Shown piece after piece: positions 8,469 to 15,970 of a stretch of DNA of 24,243 nt. Origin of the DNA: Ferroplasma sp037442045 (GTDB taxonomy: Archaea > Thermoplasmatota > Thermoplasmata > Thermoplasmatales > Thermoplasmataceae); NCBI RefSeq assembly GCF_037442045.1, contig NZ_JBBIRC010000023.1:1-24243 (forward strand), given 5' to 3'. The translations under genes were made by a program, and so were the position numbers. Position 1 is the first letter of the stretch, and each line of letters begins with the position of its first letter. The notes below the pieces were generated by a model. It did no database searches, had not been told where the DNA came from, and saw only the letters and a program-made list of their open reading frames with translations.

Positions 8469-9395
8469 ATGATTGGAGCTATTCTTGCAGGAGGATACGG
8501 CAAACGATTGAAGCCCATAACAGACCATATTCCAAAGGCACTGGTTGAAATTAAGGATAATTATACTATAATGGATCGGCAGCTTTTTGATTTTAAAAAT
8601 ACAGGAATAAAAGAAGTATACATACTGTCCGGGTACCTGAGCGAAATGATTGAGGAGAGATATAAAAATTATAAAGATATGAATATTCATTATTTGAGGG
8701 AAGAAAAACCCATGGGAACACTGTTTTCACTTTCAAACCTTATAAAAAATATTGATGATGATGTTATAGTAAGAAACGGAGATACTGTAACAGATATAAA
8801 TTTCAAAAATTTTGTTGAGTTTTCTAAGTCAAGGAATTACGACATGGTGATGTATATTACAAAGATGCAGAGCCCATATGGCATTGTTGAATTTTCAGGA
8901 GATAAGGCAGATAAATTTCAGGAAAAACCTGAACTTAACCATTATATCAACGCAGGAATGTATTATATAAAAAAATCTGCATTTGAATCATTTTTCAGGG
9001 AATATATGGAGAAAGAAATTGAAAAAAGCGTCTTTCCATTTCTGGTAAAAAATAACAGGATGGGGGTCTATTATGAAAATGCATTATGGATAGGCATTGA
9101 CAGTGAAAAGGATTTAAAAACGATTAGAGAGATATATGCCGGCCGGGAGGACACCACTTATGGATATTCAAAAATACTGTATAATGATAATAATAAAGTA
9201 ATTACAGAGCATTATATACTATCTGGTGAAAAATTAAAGGTTTCACCGGGGAAAATAGTAAAAATAAATTATGGAACCGGTTATGCTGGTAGTAAGCAAA
9301 TGTCAAAATATGTTCCTGGGAATGTAATCAAAATCGAAAATGAAATAACATTATTTGCATATGAAAATTCATTGATGGAGGAGATATTTATATAA
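8469..9395 (+). CDS. Sugar-1-phosphate nucleotidyltransferase with small C-terminal domain
   Basis: A 308-residue NDP-sugar pyrophosphorylase-like protein. The N-terminal domain (1 to about 225) has the nucleotide-binding signature LAGGYGKRLKPITDHIPKA (6-24), EEKPMGT (78-84) and RNGD with the metal-binding Asp105. It should couple a sugar-1-phosphate to an NTP, releasing pyrophosphate, for glycan or glycolipid synthesis; whether GDP-mannose, dTDP- or UDP-glucose is made cannot be told. Residues 232-308 form a short beta-rich tail (HYILSGEKLKVSPGKIVKI) that resembles part of a cupin, as in mannose-6-phosphate isomerase fusions; this is tentative. ATG at 8469. It is preceded by a 228-bp region (8241-8468) without a gene or clear motif. 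Confidence 0.85.
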   Translation: MIGAILAGGYGKRLKPITDHIPKALVEIKDNYTIMDRQLFDFKNTGIKEVYILSGYLSEMIEERYKNYKDMNIHYLREEKPMGTLFSLSNLIKNIDDDVIVRNGDTVTDINFKNFVEFSKSRNYDMVMYITKMQSPYGIVEFSGDKADKFQEKPELNHYINAGMYYIKKSAFESFFREYMEKEIEKSVFPFLVKNNRMGVYYENALWIGIDSEKDLKTIREIYAGREDTTYGYSKILYNDNNKVITEHYILSGEKLKVSPGKIVKINYGTGYAGSKQMSKYVPGNVIKIENEITLFAYENSLMEEIFI

Positions 9396-9472
9396 GATTG
9401 ATTCAATTTTTTTGGGCATATTATTTAAACAGGTGCCATAAAATTTAATAACATGTGATTAATAGTAATTAC

Positions 9473-9823
9473 ATGACAGTAAGCAGGGAAGAATTACTGA
9501 AGGCCATTGAAAATATATATGGCAATAAAGGCATGGCTGAGAAGGATTCTAAAGATCTCTGCGATTTCATTTTATCATTTTTTGGTTATGAAGATTATAT
9601 AATCGACAACGTTCTTACAGCTGCAGAAAGGGATGTTTTCTATAACCTTGAAGAATATGGAATAGTTATGACGTTTAGGGAAGAAATAAATATAGTTCAT
9701 GGAAAATCATGGCGCATAAACCAGTGGTACCTTGATAAGGCAAAAATACGTAAGCTGGGAGAGAAAGAAAAGAAGGATGATGCAGAAAAGAATATATATG
9801 ATTCAATATTCAAAAATATGTAA
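9473..9823 (+). CDS. Small conserved archaeal protein, DUF6015-like
   Basis: About 116 residues from ATG 9473. A GTG at 9455 would add six residues. AATTTAATA (9442-9450) is a TATA-like box placed for leaderless ATG 9473, while TATTTAAAC (9422-9430) would suit the GTG; I prefer the ATG because the conserved-looking part begins VSREELLKAI. Seen: an acidic helical first half ending in FILSFFGYEDYIIDNVL, then ERDVFYNLEEYGIV, a REEINIVHGKSWRINQWYL beta-rich part and a lysine-rich end. The pattern resembles what I remember as DUF6015, a Thermoplasmata family of unknown function. It may be a small winged-helix protein, but that is a guess. Confidence 0.7.
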   Translation: MTVSREELLKAIENIYGNKGMAEKDSKDLCDFILSFFGYEDYIIDNVLTAAERDVFYNLEEYGIVMTFREEINIVHGKSWRINQWYLDKAKIRKLGEKEKKDDAEKNIYDSIFKNM

Positions 9824-9877
9824 AAAATAAATATATCTTGTGAAAACAATTTTTATATTATAATGGAATGATATTTC

Positions 9878-10627
9878 ATGAAAGCTGTCATAATAACTAT
9901 TGGAAATGAAATATTGAAAGGCAGAACAGTAAATACAAATTTCTCTTATATAGCCAAAATATTAACATATTCCGGATATGAAGTAATAAAAGGCATAATA
10001 ATTCCAGATAACCTTAATGAAATTGCAAAGGCATTCAAGGAATCTTTTTTAGAGGCAGATTTGATTGTATCATCTGGAGGTCTAGGCCCAACATATGATG
10101 ATATGACTTTAAAAGGATTTTCAATGGCTTTTGGATTGAAATTAGAGAAAAACAGTGATGCACTCAATATGGTATTAAATAAAGTGCATGATCTCACGCC
10201 AGAAAGGGAAAAAATGGCTTTTATACCTGAAAATTCCACACCAATTAAGAATTCAGCAGGCGTGGCCCCTGGCATATATACTGTCATTTCTGGCAAAACG
10301 TTTATTATTTTACCAGGAGTTCCAAGAGAAGTTGAATCTGTAATGGAAGAAATAAAAGAAAGGATAAAAATTAAAGGATTTTATTATATTGACAAATCAA
10401 TAAACCTATATAATGTAAAGGAAAGCCTGCTCGCCCCATTAATTAGCAAATTAATGAAGGAGTATGGTAGCATGGCATATATCAAAACACATCCAAAAAT
10501 TAATGAGGATGGCGTTCCATGGGTAGAAGTGGAGGTCTCCGCCTCTGGAAACAACAAGGATGATCTGGAAGAATATGTGTCAAAGATTCTTAACACAATT
10601 GAAAAAGAAAAAAATAATTATGTATAA
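9878..10627 (+). CDS. CinA-like molybdopterin-binding domain protein (COG1058)
   Basis: A 249-residue single-domain protein of the MoCF/CinA N-terminal family. Seen: IGNEILKGRTVNTN near the N-terminus, SSGGLGPTYDDMT (about 65-77) and ILPGVPREVESVM (about 144-156). Family knowledge: in bacteria this domain hydrolyses ADP-ribose/NAD-type pyrophosphates and is fused to the PncC nicotinamide-mononucleotide deamidase; the archaeal form here lacks the PncC part and has the usual archaeal length. The molybdopterin-binding name comes from fold similarity only. TTTTTATATTA lies about 28-18 nt before ATG 9878, suggesting its own leaderless promoter. Confidence 0.87.
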   Translation: MKAVIITIGNEILKGRTVNTNFSYIAKILTYSGYEVIKGIIIPDNLNEIAKAFKESFLEADLIVSSGGLGPTYDDMTLKGFSMAFGLKLEKNSDALNMVLNKVHDLTPEREKMAFIPENSTPIKNSAGVAPGIYTVISGKTFIILPGVPREVESVMEEIKERIKIKGFYYIDKSINLYNVKESLLAPLISKLMKEYGSMAYIKTHPKINEDGVPWVEVEVSASGNNKDDLEEYVSKILNTIEKEKNNYV

Positions 10628-10766
10628 TTTTGTAACTTTTTAGATTTAAATATTTCAATTATGCACAATCAGGCCGGTTATTACTATATTGAAAATTGCA
10701 TAAAATTAAAGAATTATACAGCACAATTTTCCGATAACTTAATCATTAAATTTATTATTAACGCTT

Positions 10767-11231
10767 ATGAATAAAGATTTGGCGAGAAAACTCATAGCCA
10801 TCGTTGCATCAAAAAAATCTGATGGTTATAGCAAATCGGATTTTACAACCATTCTATCATTTAAAAGGTCTTTGCTTCCACCGGACAGTATAGATAAATT
10901 CATAAGTGTGTCACTGGAGAACGAACTTATAGTTGAAAAAGAAGGAAAATATTTGCCAAATTTCAGCACAGACGGTGTTATAGTTCCATTAGATTTTTCC
11001 GTGAATGTTGATGAATTATTCTCTGATGCAACAGAAAAGCCATTAATAGACAGAATGCTGGAAACTGCTTCTGCATCTGGCAAGATGACCAAAAAAGAAG
11101 CAATAATAAAGGCAAAGGAACTGCTTTCCGGAATGCAATTTATAGATTTTGAAACGGCTATTATTACGGTATTATCTGATGCTGGTATTGATGTTTCAAC
11201 ATTTGTGGCAGAAAAAGAAAATAACTTTTGA
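10767..11231 (+). CDS. DUF2240 family archaeal protein
   Basis: A 154-residue soluble protein. Seen: an N-terminal helical part with KLIAIVASKKSDGYSKSDF and a ligand- or DNA-binding-like middle (LENELIVEKEGKYLPNF), then PLDFSVNVDELF, and a C-terminal helical MTKKEAIIKAKELLSGMQF...AGIDVS part. This order (YLxPxF, I/VPLDF, ending GxDVS) matches what I remember of DUF2240, an archaeal family of unknown function with a winged-helix-like N-terminus. The gene is convergent with trm1, the stops being 4 bp apart. The preceding 139 bp show no gene. Confidence 0.75.
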   Translation: MNKDLARKLIAIVASKKSDGYSKSDFTTILSFKRSLLPPDSIDKFISVSLENELIVEKEGKYLPNFSTDGVIVPLDFSVNVDELFSDATEKPLIDRMLETASASGKMTKKEAIIKAKELLSGMQFIDFETAIITVLSDAGIDVSTFVAEKENNF

Positions 11232-11235
11232 ATAT

Positions 11236-12291
11236 TTAATATATAATATGAAGTGCTTCTGAAACTGAAGAAGATACTTTAATTCCTGTATCAGAGAACT
11301 GCGATCTTCCACAATTTATCCCATTTTCACGAAGTTTTTCCATACTTGCTTCCACCGCTTTAGTATCCTGGTTTGTTATTCTCGCGAAATCTGCAATATC
11401 TGCAAAGTAAGTAGATAGATCGTTTAATTTTACTTTTTCTATGGTTTTCAAAAATAGTTTATCTGGATTATCCATATAATTAAGTTTGCTTATTAAATCA
11501 GAATTCAGATTCCCAAGCCATAAAGGCCCTTCTATGGTGCTTTTATATTCATTTGCTAGCCCAACTTGCCTGTCAAATATTCCAGTTTTCTCAAGCTGCT
11601 CATCTGCCTTGCCTGCAGATGATACGAGTTGGAAAATTACCCTATAATAATGGGAATGCCAGAGTGATATTACTGGAATTGCAGCTTTGTCCATGGCCGC
11701 AGCTCTTTTTACGATTTCGCTGATTAACAGCCGAATGCCTGATTCGTGCCTGTATATATCATTAATAATATGCGCCCGGTAGCGCCTTAATGTTTTGGCG
11801 GGCATTGAACCGGTAAGGGCTGTGAGGTCTGTGGCTGTTACACCAATATAGCCACGGTTTCTGAGATTGATCATGGCTTCATCCAGGTAAGGAAGTACAG
11901 AACCGTAAGGATCTATATCTATATAATCAAAAAGATAGTCGTTTAATATTGCCTGAAAAGTTTTATTGTAAATTTCAACATTCGAATTATTGATCTCTTT
12001 ATTTATTTTTATATAATCAAATGATTTTTTGTTGATTTCTGATATTACTGTATTAATTCCTGCTTCCCTGTTGATTCTTAAACCCCTTACACCTGTACCG
12101 CCAAAGGCATCGAGTGCAAGTTTTGGCTTTACAGTTTTTAAGAATGATATGGTAATGTCTCTGTTGAGTTTCTGATCCATATTGTAGAATCCGGCTGTTT
12201 TTGTGCCGGGTCCTTTAATAAAATAGTTTTCAGGAGCCATCAGTTTTATTGCTCCTTCCGAAATAGTTTTAAATTGATTCTTCTTCTCCAT
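11236..12291 (-). CDS. trm1: tRNA (guanine26-N2)-dimethyltransferase Trm1
   Basis: A 351-residue S-adenosylmethionine-dependent enzyme that dimethylates G26 of tRNA. Seen: EGAIKLMAPENYF near the N-terminus, the SAM-binding LDAFGGTGVRGLR, the catalytic-type motif FDYIDIDPYGS, VTATDLTALTGS and the tRNA-binding HESGIRLLI. These are diagnostic of Trm1. The length is near the archaeal norm, and the C-terminus has a winged-helix-like SMEKLRENGINCGRSQF segment. ATG at 12291 lies 23 nt inside the preceding NTPase gene; AAAGGT about 8 nt before it can serve as SD, so the two are translated from one mRNA. It is the last gene of the mptD-NTPase-trm1 operon. Confidence 0.94.
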   Translation of the reverse strand: MEKKNQFKTISEGAIKLMAPENYFIKGPGTKTAGFYNMDQKLNRDITISFLKTVKPKLALDAFGGTGVRGLRINREAGINTVISEINKKSFDYIKINKEINNSNVEIYNKTFQAILNDYLFDYIDIDPYGSVLPYLDEAMINLRNRGYIGVTATDLTALTGSMPAKTLRRYRAHIINDIYRHESGIRLLISEIVKRAAAMDKAAIPVISLWHSHYYRVIFQLVSSAGKADEQLEKTGIFDRQVGLANEYKSTIEGPLWLGNLNSDLISKLNYMDNPDKLFLKTIEKVKLNDLSTYFADIADFARITNQDTKAVEASMEKLRENGINCGRSQFSDTGIKVSSSVSEALHIIY

Positions 12292-12814
12292 TCAATACCT
12301 TTAAAATTTTAAATGGCAGTATGTTTTTATTAATAGGTGTTATATCAAAAACCCTCACACTTTCATAGCCCCTAAATTCCTGAAGAACAGGATTCCGTGA
12401 CTTTTTGTGCAATGTAACTATTATTGCTTTATCAGATTTCATCGTTTCTTCTATCTCGTTCTTTATTTGCTTTGTGGTGTTTTCTACTTTACCAAGCTCG
12501 TCTAATATTATAACATCCGCTTCTTCCCTTGATTTTTGAAGGCTTGGCAACAGGAGTTCCTCCAGTATTTTTGTATCTACTCCAAGTTTATCAACTTTAA
12601 CCCTGGAAATCAAATCAATTCTTGCAAACTCAACCTTTCTTTTAGTAAGTATATCTGTAATATAATATGCAACTACCTTTCCATGTTCAATCTTTTCAGA
12701 TACAAGAGTGCCTGCTATAACCTTTCCGTTATTTTTGAGCATTTCCATGATCTTATTCAATGCCTCTGTTTTTATTGAGCCGATAGGCCCTGTTATTCCT
12801 ACTTTTATTGCCAT
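12269..12814 (-). CDS. THEP1-like nucleoside-triphosphatase with altered P-loop
   Basis: A 181-residue P-loop protein of the NTPase_1 (THEP1) family. Seen: the N-terminal VGITGPIGSIKTEAL, whose P-loop at residues 9-16 reads GPIGSIKT, with Ile14 where the Gly before Lys is expected (GxxxxGK[ST]). The Walker B region VIILDELGKVE (101-111) with Asp105-Glu106 is intact, and HKKSRNPVLQEF matches the family's C-terminal region. Family knowledge: THEP1 hydrolyses NTPs of broad specificity; biological role unknown. ATG 12814 follows a strong SD (minus-sense GGAGGA) embedded in the last codons of mptD, with 2 bp between the genes. Whether it still hydrolyses NTPs is open. Confidence 0.87.
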   Translation of the reverse strand: MAIKVGITGPIGSIKTEALNKIMEMLKNNGKVIAGTLVSEKIEHGKVVAYYITDILTKRKVEFARIDLISRVKVDKLGVDTKILEELLLPSLQKSREEADVIILDELGKVENTTKQIKNEIEETMKSDKAIIVTLHKKSRNPVLQEFRGYESVRVFDITPINKNILPFKILKVLNGEEESI

Positions 12815-12816
12815 TT

Positions 12817-13188
12817 TTATTCCTCCAAATACATCAACGGGTAATTAAGAGCCTGCAGATACTGCATTCTTGCTTTTACTTCCTGACCATTATAACTTAC
12901 CGCTAATTCTACATCCAGCATTTCACCGGAAAGAGAGTTGTAATTGAACGATGTCCCATTTTGGCCTTTCATGCTAATTTTAACTCTAATATTATTCACA
13001 AAAGGCTGCAATTTTACACTTTTTTCTATTGTTTTTTCTATATCTTCCTTGTTGCTTTCGTTTATTGGCATTCCAGTATACTGATGAAAGATAGCCCCCA
13101 GCTTGATCCCTGCCTCAAATATTGCCCTTTCTCTATCTGTACAGTGAAAATATTTTTTAGATGGGTCTATCATTATTCTATATTGCAT
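12817..13188 (-). CDS. mptD: Dihydroneopterin aldolase, archaeal MptD family
   Basis: A 123-residue protein with the archaeal aldolase signature TDRERAIFEAGIKLGAIFHQ (17-36), followed by KLQPFVNNIRVKI. It should cleave dihydroneopterin to 6-hydroxymethyl-dihydropterin in tetrahydrofolate/methanopterin-type cofactor synthesis. With the start used here, Glu25 and His35 fall at the numbers I remember as important in the Methanocaldococcus enzyme. The frame stays open to a GTG at 13221, which would add 11 residues, but that GTG lies upstream of a good TATA box (13210-13217) placed 29-22 nt before ATG 13188-13186. The ATG is therefore the better, leaderless start. It is the first gene of the operon with the NTPase and trm1. 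Confidence 0.87.
   Translation of the reverse strand: MQYRIMIDPSKKYFHCTDRERAIFEAGIKLGAIFHQYTGMPINESNKEDIEKTIEKSVKLQPFVNNIRVKISMKGQNGTSFNYNSLSGEMLDVELAVSYNGQEVKARMQYLQALNYPLMYLEE
12821..12826 (-). promoter_or_regulatory. Shine-Dalgarno GGAGGA before the THEP1-like gene
   Basis: Minus-sense GGAGGA ends 6 nt before ATG 12814 and overlaps the final codons of mptD, supporting operon translation and the chosen start. Confidence 0.75.
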
Positions 13189-13209
13189 ATAATTAATTAA
13201 ACATTGTTT

Positions 13210-13217
13210 TTTTATAT
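13210..13217 (-). promoter_or_regulatory. TATA box of mptD operon
   Basis: Minus-sense ATATAAAA at 29-22 nt before ATG 13188 is the ideal distance for a leaderless archaeal transcript. It decides the start in favour of ATG 13188 over GTG 13221. Confidence 0.65.
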
Positions 13218-13319
13218 GCACAGCTTTTAAACATTTTTATTAATACATAATAAAATTTAGATGCATTTATATCTATGATTATGATAGCTATCTGAACATT
13301 TCATTTAGATAAGGTGGAT

Positions 13320-14054
13320 ATGGTGAACGTTTACAAAAATATCCTGAAAACCCTGAAGTATAAAAGGGTACACATGACATTGATAGACCCGGCTGCTCAA
13401 TCTCCAGAAAGATCTTCTCAACTGGCTGAAAAAGCAGATAAGGCGGGAACAGATTTTTTTCTTATTGGTGGGTCTACAGATATTGATTCATATTTAATGG
13501 ATAAAACCATAAAAAACATGAAGGAAAAAACAGATAAGCAGATTATAATATTTCCAGGTTCAAGAAGCATGATAAGCAAATATGCAGATGCTATATATTA
13601 CATGATGTTAATGAATTCTACAAATATTGATTATATTGTAGGGCATCAGATTGGTTCTGCTCGTATTTTGAAAATGCTTGGAATTGAAACAATACCAATG
13701 GGATATTTAATATTTGAGCCGGGCATGACCGTAGGCCGTGTAGGAAATGCAAAACTTATTGGCAGAGATGATGAAAAAACTGCTCTTTCATATGCATTTG
13801 CAGCAGAATTTTTTGGCTTTAAACTGCTTTACCTTGAAGCAGGATCAGGTGCCCCAGAACCCGTTGGGTGCAATGTCATAAAAATGATAAAAAATTCAAT
13901 AAAGATACCGGTTATAGTTGGCGGTGGCATCAGAGACTACGAAAAAGCCAGAGCTATTATAGATGCGGGTGCCGATATTATAGTGACAGGAACCGTAATT
14001 GAGAAGACTGAAAATCCTTATAATGCACTGAAAGACATAATAAACGCCATTTAA
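13320..14054 (+). CDS. Geranylgeranylglyceryl phosphate synthase
   Basis: About 244 residues from ATG 13320; counting from GTG 13314 gives 246. A TIM-barrel prenyltransferase that joins geranylgeranyl diphosphate to sn-glycerol-1-phosphate, the first committed step of archaeal membrane lipids. Seen (246-residue numbering): HMTLIDPAAQ (20-29), IGGSTDID (51-58), IPMGYLIFEPGMTVGRVG, YLEAGSGAPEPVG, IVGGGIRD and VTGTVIE, all family hallmarks including the phosphate-binding loops. AAGGTGG just before ATG 13320 resembles an SD with short spacing, and TTTATATC (13266-13273) is a possible TATA box with a leader of about 25 nt. It is divergent from mptD. Confidence 0.95.
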   Translation: MVNVYKNILKTLKYKRVHMTLIDPAAQSPERSSQLAEKADKAGTDFFLIGGSTDIDSYLMDKTIKNMKEKTDKQIIIFPGSRSMISKYADAIYYMMLMNSTNIDYIVGHQIGSARILKMLGIETIPMGYLIFEPGMTVGRVGNAKLIGRDDEKTALSYAFAAEFFGFKLLYLEAGSGAPEPVGCNVIKMIKNSIKIPVIVGGGIRDYEKARAIIDAGADIIVTGTVIEKTENPYNALKDIINAI

Positions 14055-14274
14055 TAATTTTTAAAGTTGATTGTTAATTTCTAAATTTATTGCGATTATT
14101 ATATTTATCCGGTTAAATTATAAAACAGCTTACTTTATTGTTCATTAAGTGCATGTTTATTCTCAAAATAATATTATTTAATAATATTTGCATGAAATGA
14201 TGTTGAATCTTTGCTCCCATGACATTTTTAGTGCTTTCCCCTAAATTATATTAGTTAAAAGAAAATTCACAATA

Positions 14275-15225
14275 ATGGAAGATGATAATATAAGTGATGC
14301 ATTATATTTCCTGTATGCAATTCAGAGAAGCCCCTATGGCTTCAATTTAAAATGGAAACACATTAAGCCATTAATTTCTTATATGTTTGGCGATGAAATA
14401 TTTGAAAAATTAAAAAATGAACGAATAATAAGTACATATAATGATAATAATATACTTGAGATAATTAATATACCAAATCAAAAATATGCCATATCAGGCG
14501 CTGAAAAAGAAACGCTTTTCCAGAAATTCATAAAATATGTATCAGGAGATAAACTTCTCACAGGAATTATGAAAGTTATGTATCTTGATAGAAAAATTGC
14601 CCAGTTTTTGATGGATATTCTTAATCGGAACTTACAAAAAACGTCAGATTATTTTACAACATCTTCATCATTCCCAGTAATAAATTCGCCGGACTTTTAT
14701 TATTCAAATGCATTTGCCGATTACTGTAAGCCATTTATAGAAAATTTTAAGCTGGATATAGAAAATATAAAGCAATATCTTTCAAATGAGTGGTTCATAA
14801 AACTTGTTATTATTCTTAAGGATGGAACTTTCAATACCACTTTTTCAAAAGCCATGGAAAACAATAGTGCAGAGTTCATATCAGGAGTTAGTGAGTTAAT
14901 AGAAAATGATTTCATCTCTGATATAATTGTAAATCTGGATTCCTTTCTCAACGATAGTTCAGTGAATGAAGCGTTAATAGGATATGCATCAAGATCTATA
15001 AAGGAGCGTAAAATTAAAAAGTTCTATGACTGGCTTTCAATAGCAAATGATATAATGATAGGACTTGAATTCGTTGTAGGAAGTATATTCTTCCTTCCAA
15101 GTGAATCTAAATATTCAACCTTTGGAGTTTATCTGTTTATAATTGGTAGTACCCAGTTATTAATAAGGCCAATGATAAGCATAACAAGGAGAATACACAT
15201 ATTTTTCCTGCATAAAAATGCATAG
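14275..15225 (+). CDS. Unrecognised protein with C-terminal YrhK-like membrane hairpin
   Basis: A 316-residue protein. Residues 1-245 are hydrophilic, mainly helical, and rich in Asn, Asp, Ile and Lys; I recognise no domain there. Residues 250-309 contain two hydrophobic helices with LEFVVGSIFFLPSES and FGVYLFIIGSTQLLIRP. The repeated (V/I)GS motif after each helix start and the closing RPMI..TRRIH are typical of the YrhK domain, a small membrane hairpin of unknown function. The soluble part probably faces the cytoplasm, tethered at its C-terminus. ATG 14275 has TAAATTATATT about 34-24 nt upstream. The 220 bp before it hold no gene. It is convergent with the small membrane protein at 15238-15555. 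Confidence 0.8.
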   Translation: MEDDNISDALYFLYAIQRSPYGFNLKWKHIKPLISYMFGDEIFEKLKNERIISTYNDNNILEIINIPNQKYAISGAEKETLFQKFIKYVSGDKLLTGIMKVMYLDRKIAQFLMDILNRNLQKTSDYFTTSSSFPVINSPDFYYSNAFADYCKPFIENFKLDIENIKQYLSNEWFIKLVIILKDGTFNTTFSKAMENNSAEFISGVSELIENDFISDIIVNLDSFLNDSSVNEALIGYASRSIKERKIKKFYDWLSIANDIMIGLEFVVGSIFFLPSESKYSTFGVYLFIIGSTQLLIRPMISITRRIHIFFLHKNA

Positions 15226-15237
15226 GAATTGACAAAT

Positions 15238-15555
15238 TTATTTTTTAACCAATACTCTTAATCTCTGTAGTGCCTGTGATACTTCATCAGGCTTGAGTTC
15301 ATTCATATTTTTCCCTGTAAACATAGATATAGCCGACCTTGTAAGTATTATAGTTTCTACACTGACACCAATTGTTGCCACAATCAATACAGTAAATCCT
15401 ACAATAAATATATGAATATGATGTACTGCATAGCCTGTATTTAAGGTAAAATAAGTAAATAAAAAGAATGAAATAATAAGGAGAAGAGAAAGTGAAAATG
15501 TTACTAGCCTGAGCCGGAAAAGCCTAACTGCTTCTGTTCTATCAAGTTTTGCCAC
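15238..15555 (-). CDS. Small two-helix membrane protein, unknown function
   Basis: 105 residues: a basic N-terminus (AKLDRTEAVRLFRLRL), two predicted membrane helices at about 15-37 and 48-72, and a basic, soluble C-terminal helix (LKPDEVSQALQRLRVLVKK). Both ends probably face the cytoplasm. I recognise no family. The start is GTG at 15555-15553, with minus-sense AATTTAATAT about 31-22 nt upstream, which fits a leaderless transcript. It is convergent with the YrhK-tailed protein, 12 bp between the stops. Confidence 0.72.
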   Translation of the reverse strand: MAKLDRTEAVRLFRLRLVTFSLSLLLIISFFLFTYFTLNTGYAVHHIHIFIVGFTVLIVATIGVSVETIILTRSAISMFTGKNMNELKPDEVSQALQRLRVLVKK

Positions 15556-15726
15556 TAACAGTTAAAACTATTATTAATATTAAATTTTTGCATATATTTT
15601 ATTGCCTTATTAAAATCTGGATAAAATAAAAAACAGCCGTTTAACTTCTTTAAAATAATTTGTTAAATTTACATTTTTTGTTTTATGCCATAGATAAATT
15701 TAATTTATTAATTAAAATACAGCCTT

Positions 15727-15969
15727 ATGAAAATTAAGGTTCAGATTAAATACCTGCCAAATGTAGAGGATCCTGAAGCACTAAGCATCAAGAGAAACCT
15801 TGAACTGGTTGGATACAAAGGAATTAAAGCTGTTTATTCATATAAAATTTACGAATTTGAAACAACGCTTGATAAAGAAGATAGCATAAAAGAAATAAGG
15901 GAAATAACTGAAAAACTACTCACAAATCCTGTTATACAGGAATATAAAATAGAAGATCTAAGTGAATGA
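15727..15969 (+). CDS. purS: Phosphoribosylformylglycinamidine synthase subunit PurS
   Basis: 80 residues, the normal PurS length, with VQIKYLPNVEDPEALSIKRNLELVGY and a C-terminal KLLTNPVIQEYKIE, both family hallmarks. PurS bridges PurL and PurQ in the complex that converts FGAR to FGAM in purine synthesis. ATG 15727 has an AT-rich TATA-like stretch centred about 23 nt upstream, so it is probably leaderless and heads the operon. The 171 bp before it, also upstream of the divergent small membrane protein, hold only AT-rich promoter-like sequence. purL follows directly. Confidence 0.93.
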   Translation: MKIKVQIKYLPNVEDPEALSIKRNLELVGYKGIKAVYSYKIYEFETTLDKEDSIKEIREITEKLLTNPVIQEYKIEDLSE

Positions 15970-15970
15970 T

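Noticed and set aside
13261..13313. Possible C/D-box small RNA (ATGATTATGATAG...CTGA)
   Set aside because: The boxes are too close for a guide element, and the region is better explained as the GGGP synthase promoter and leader.
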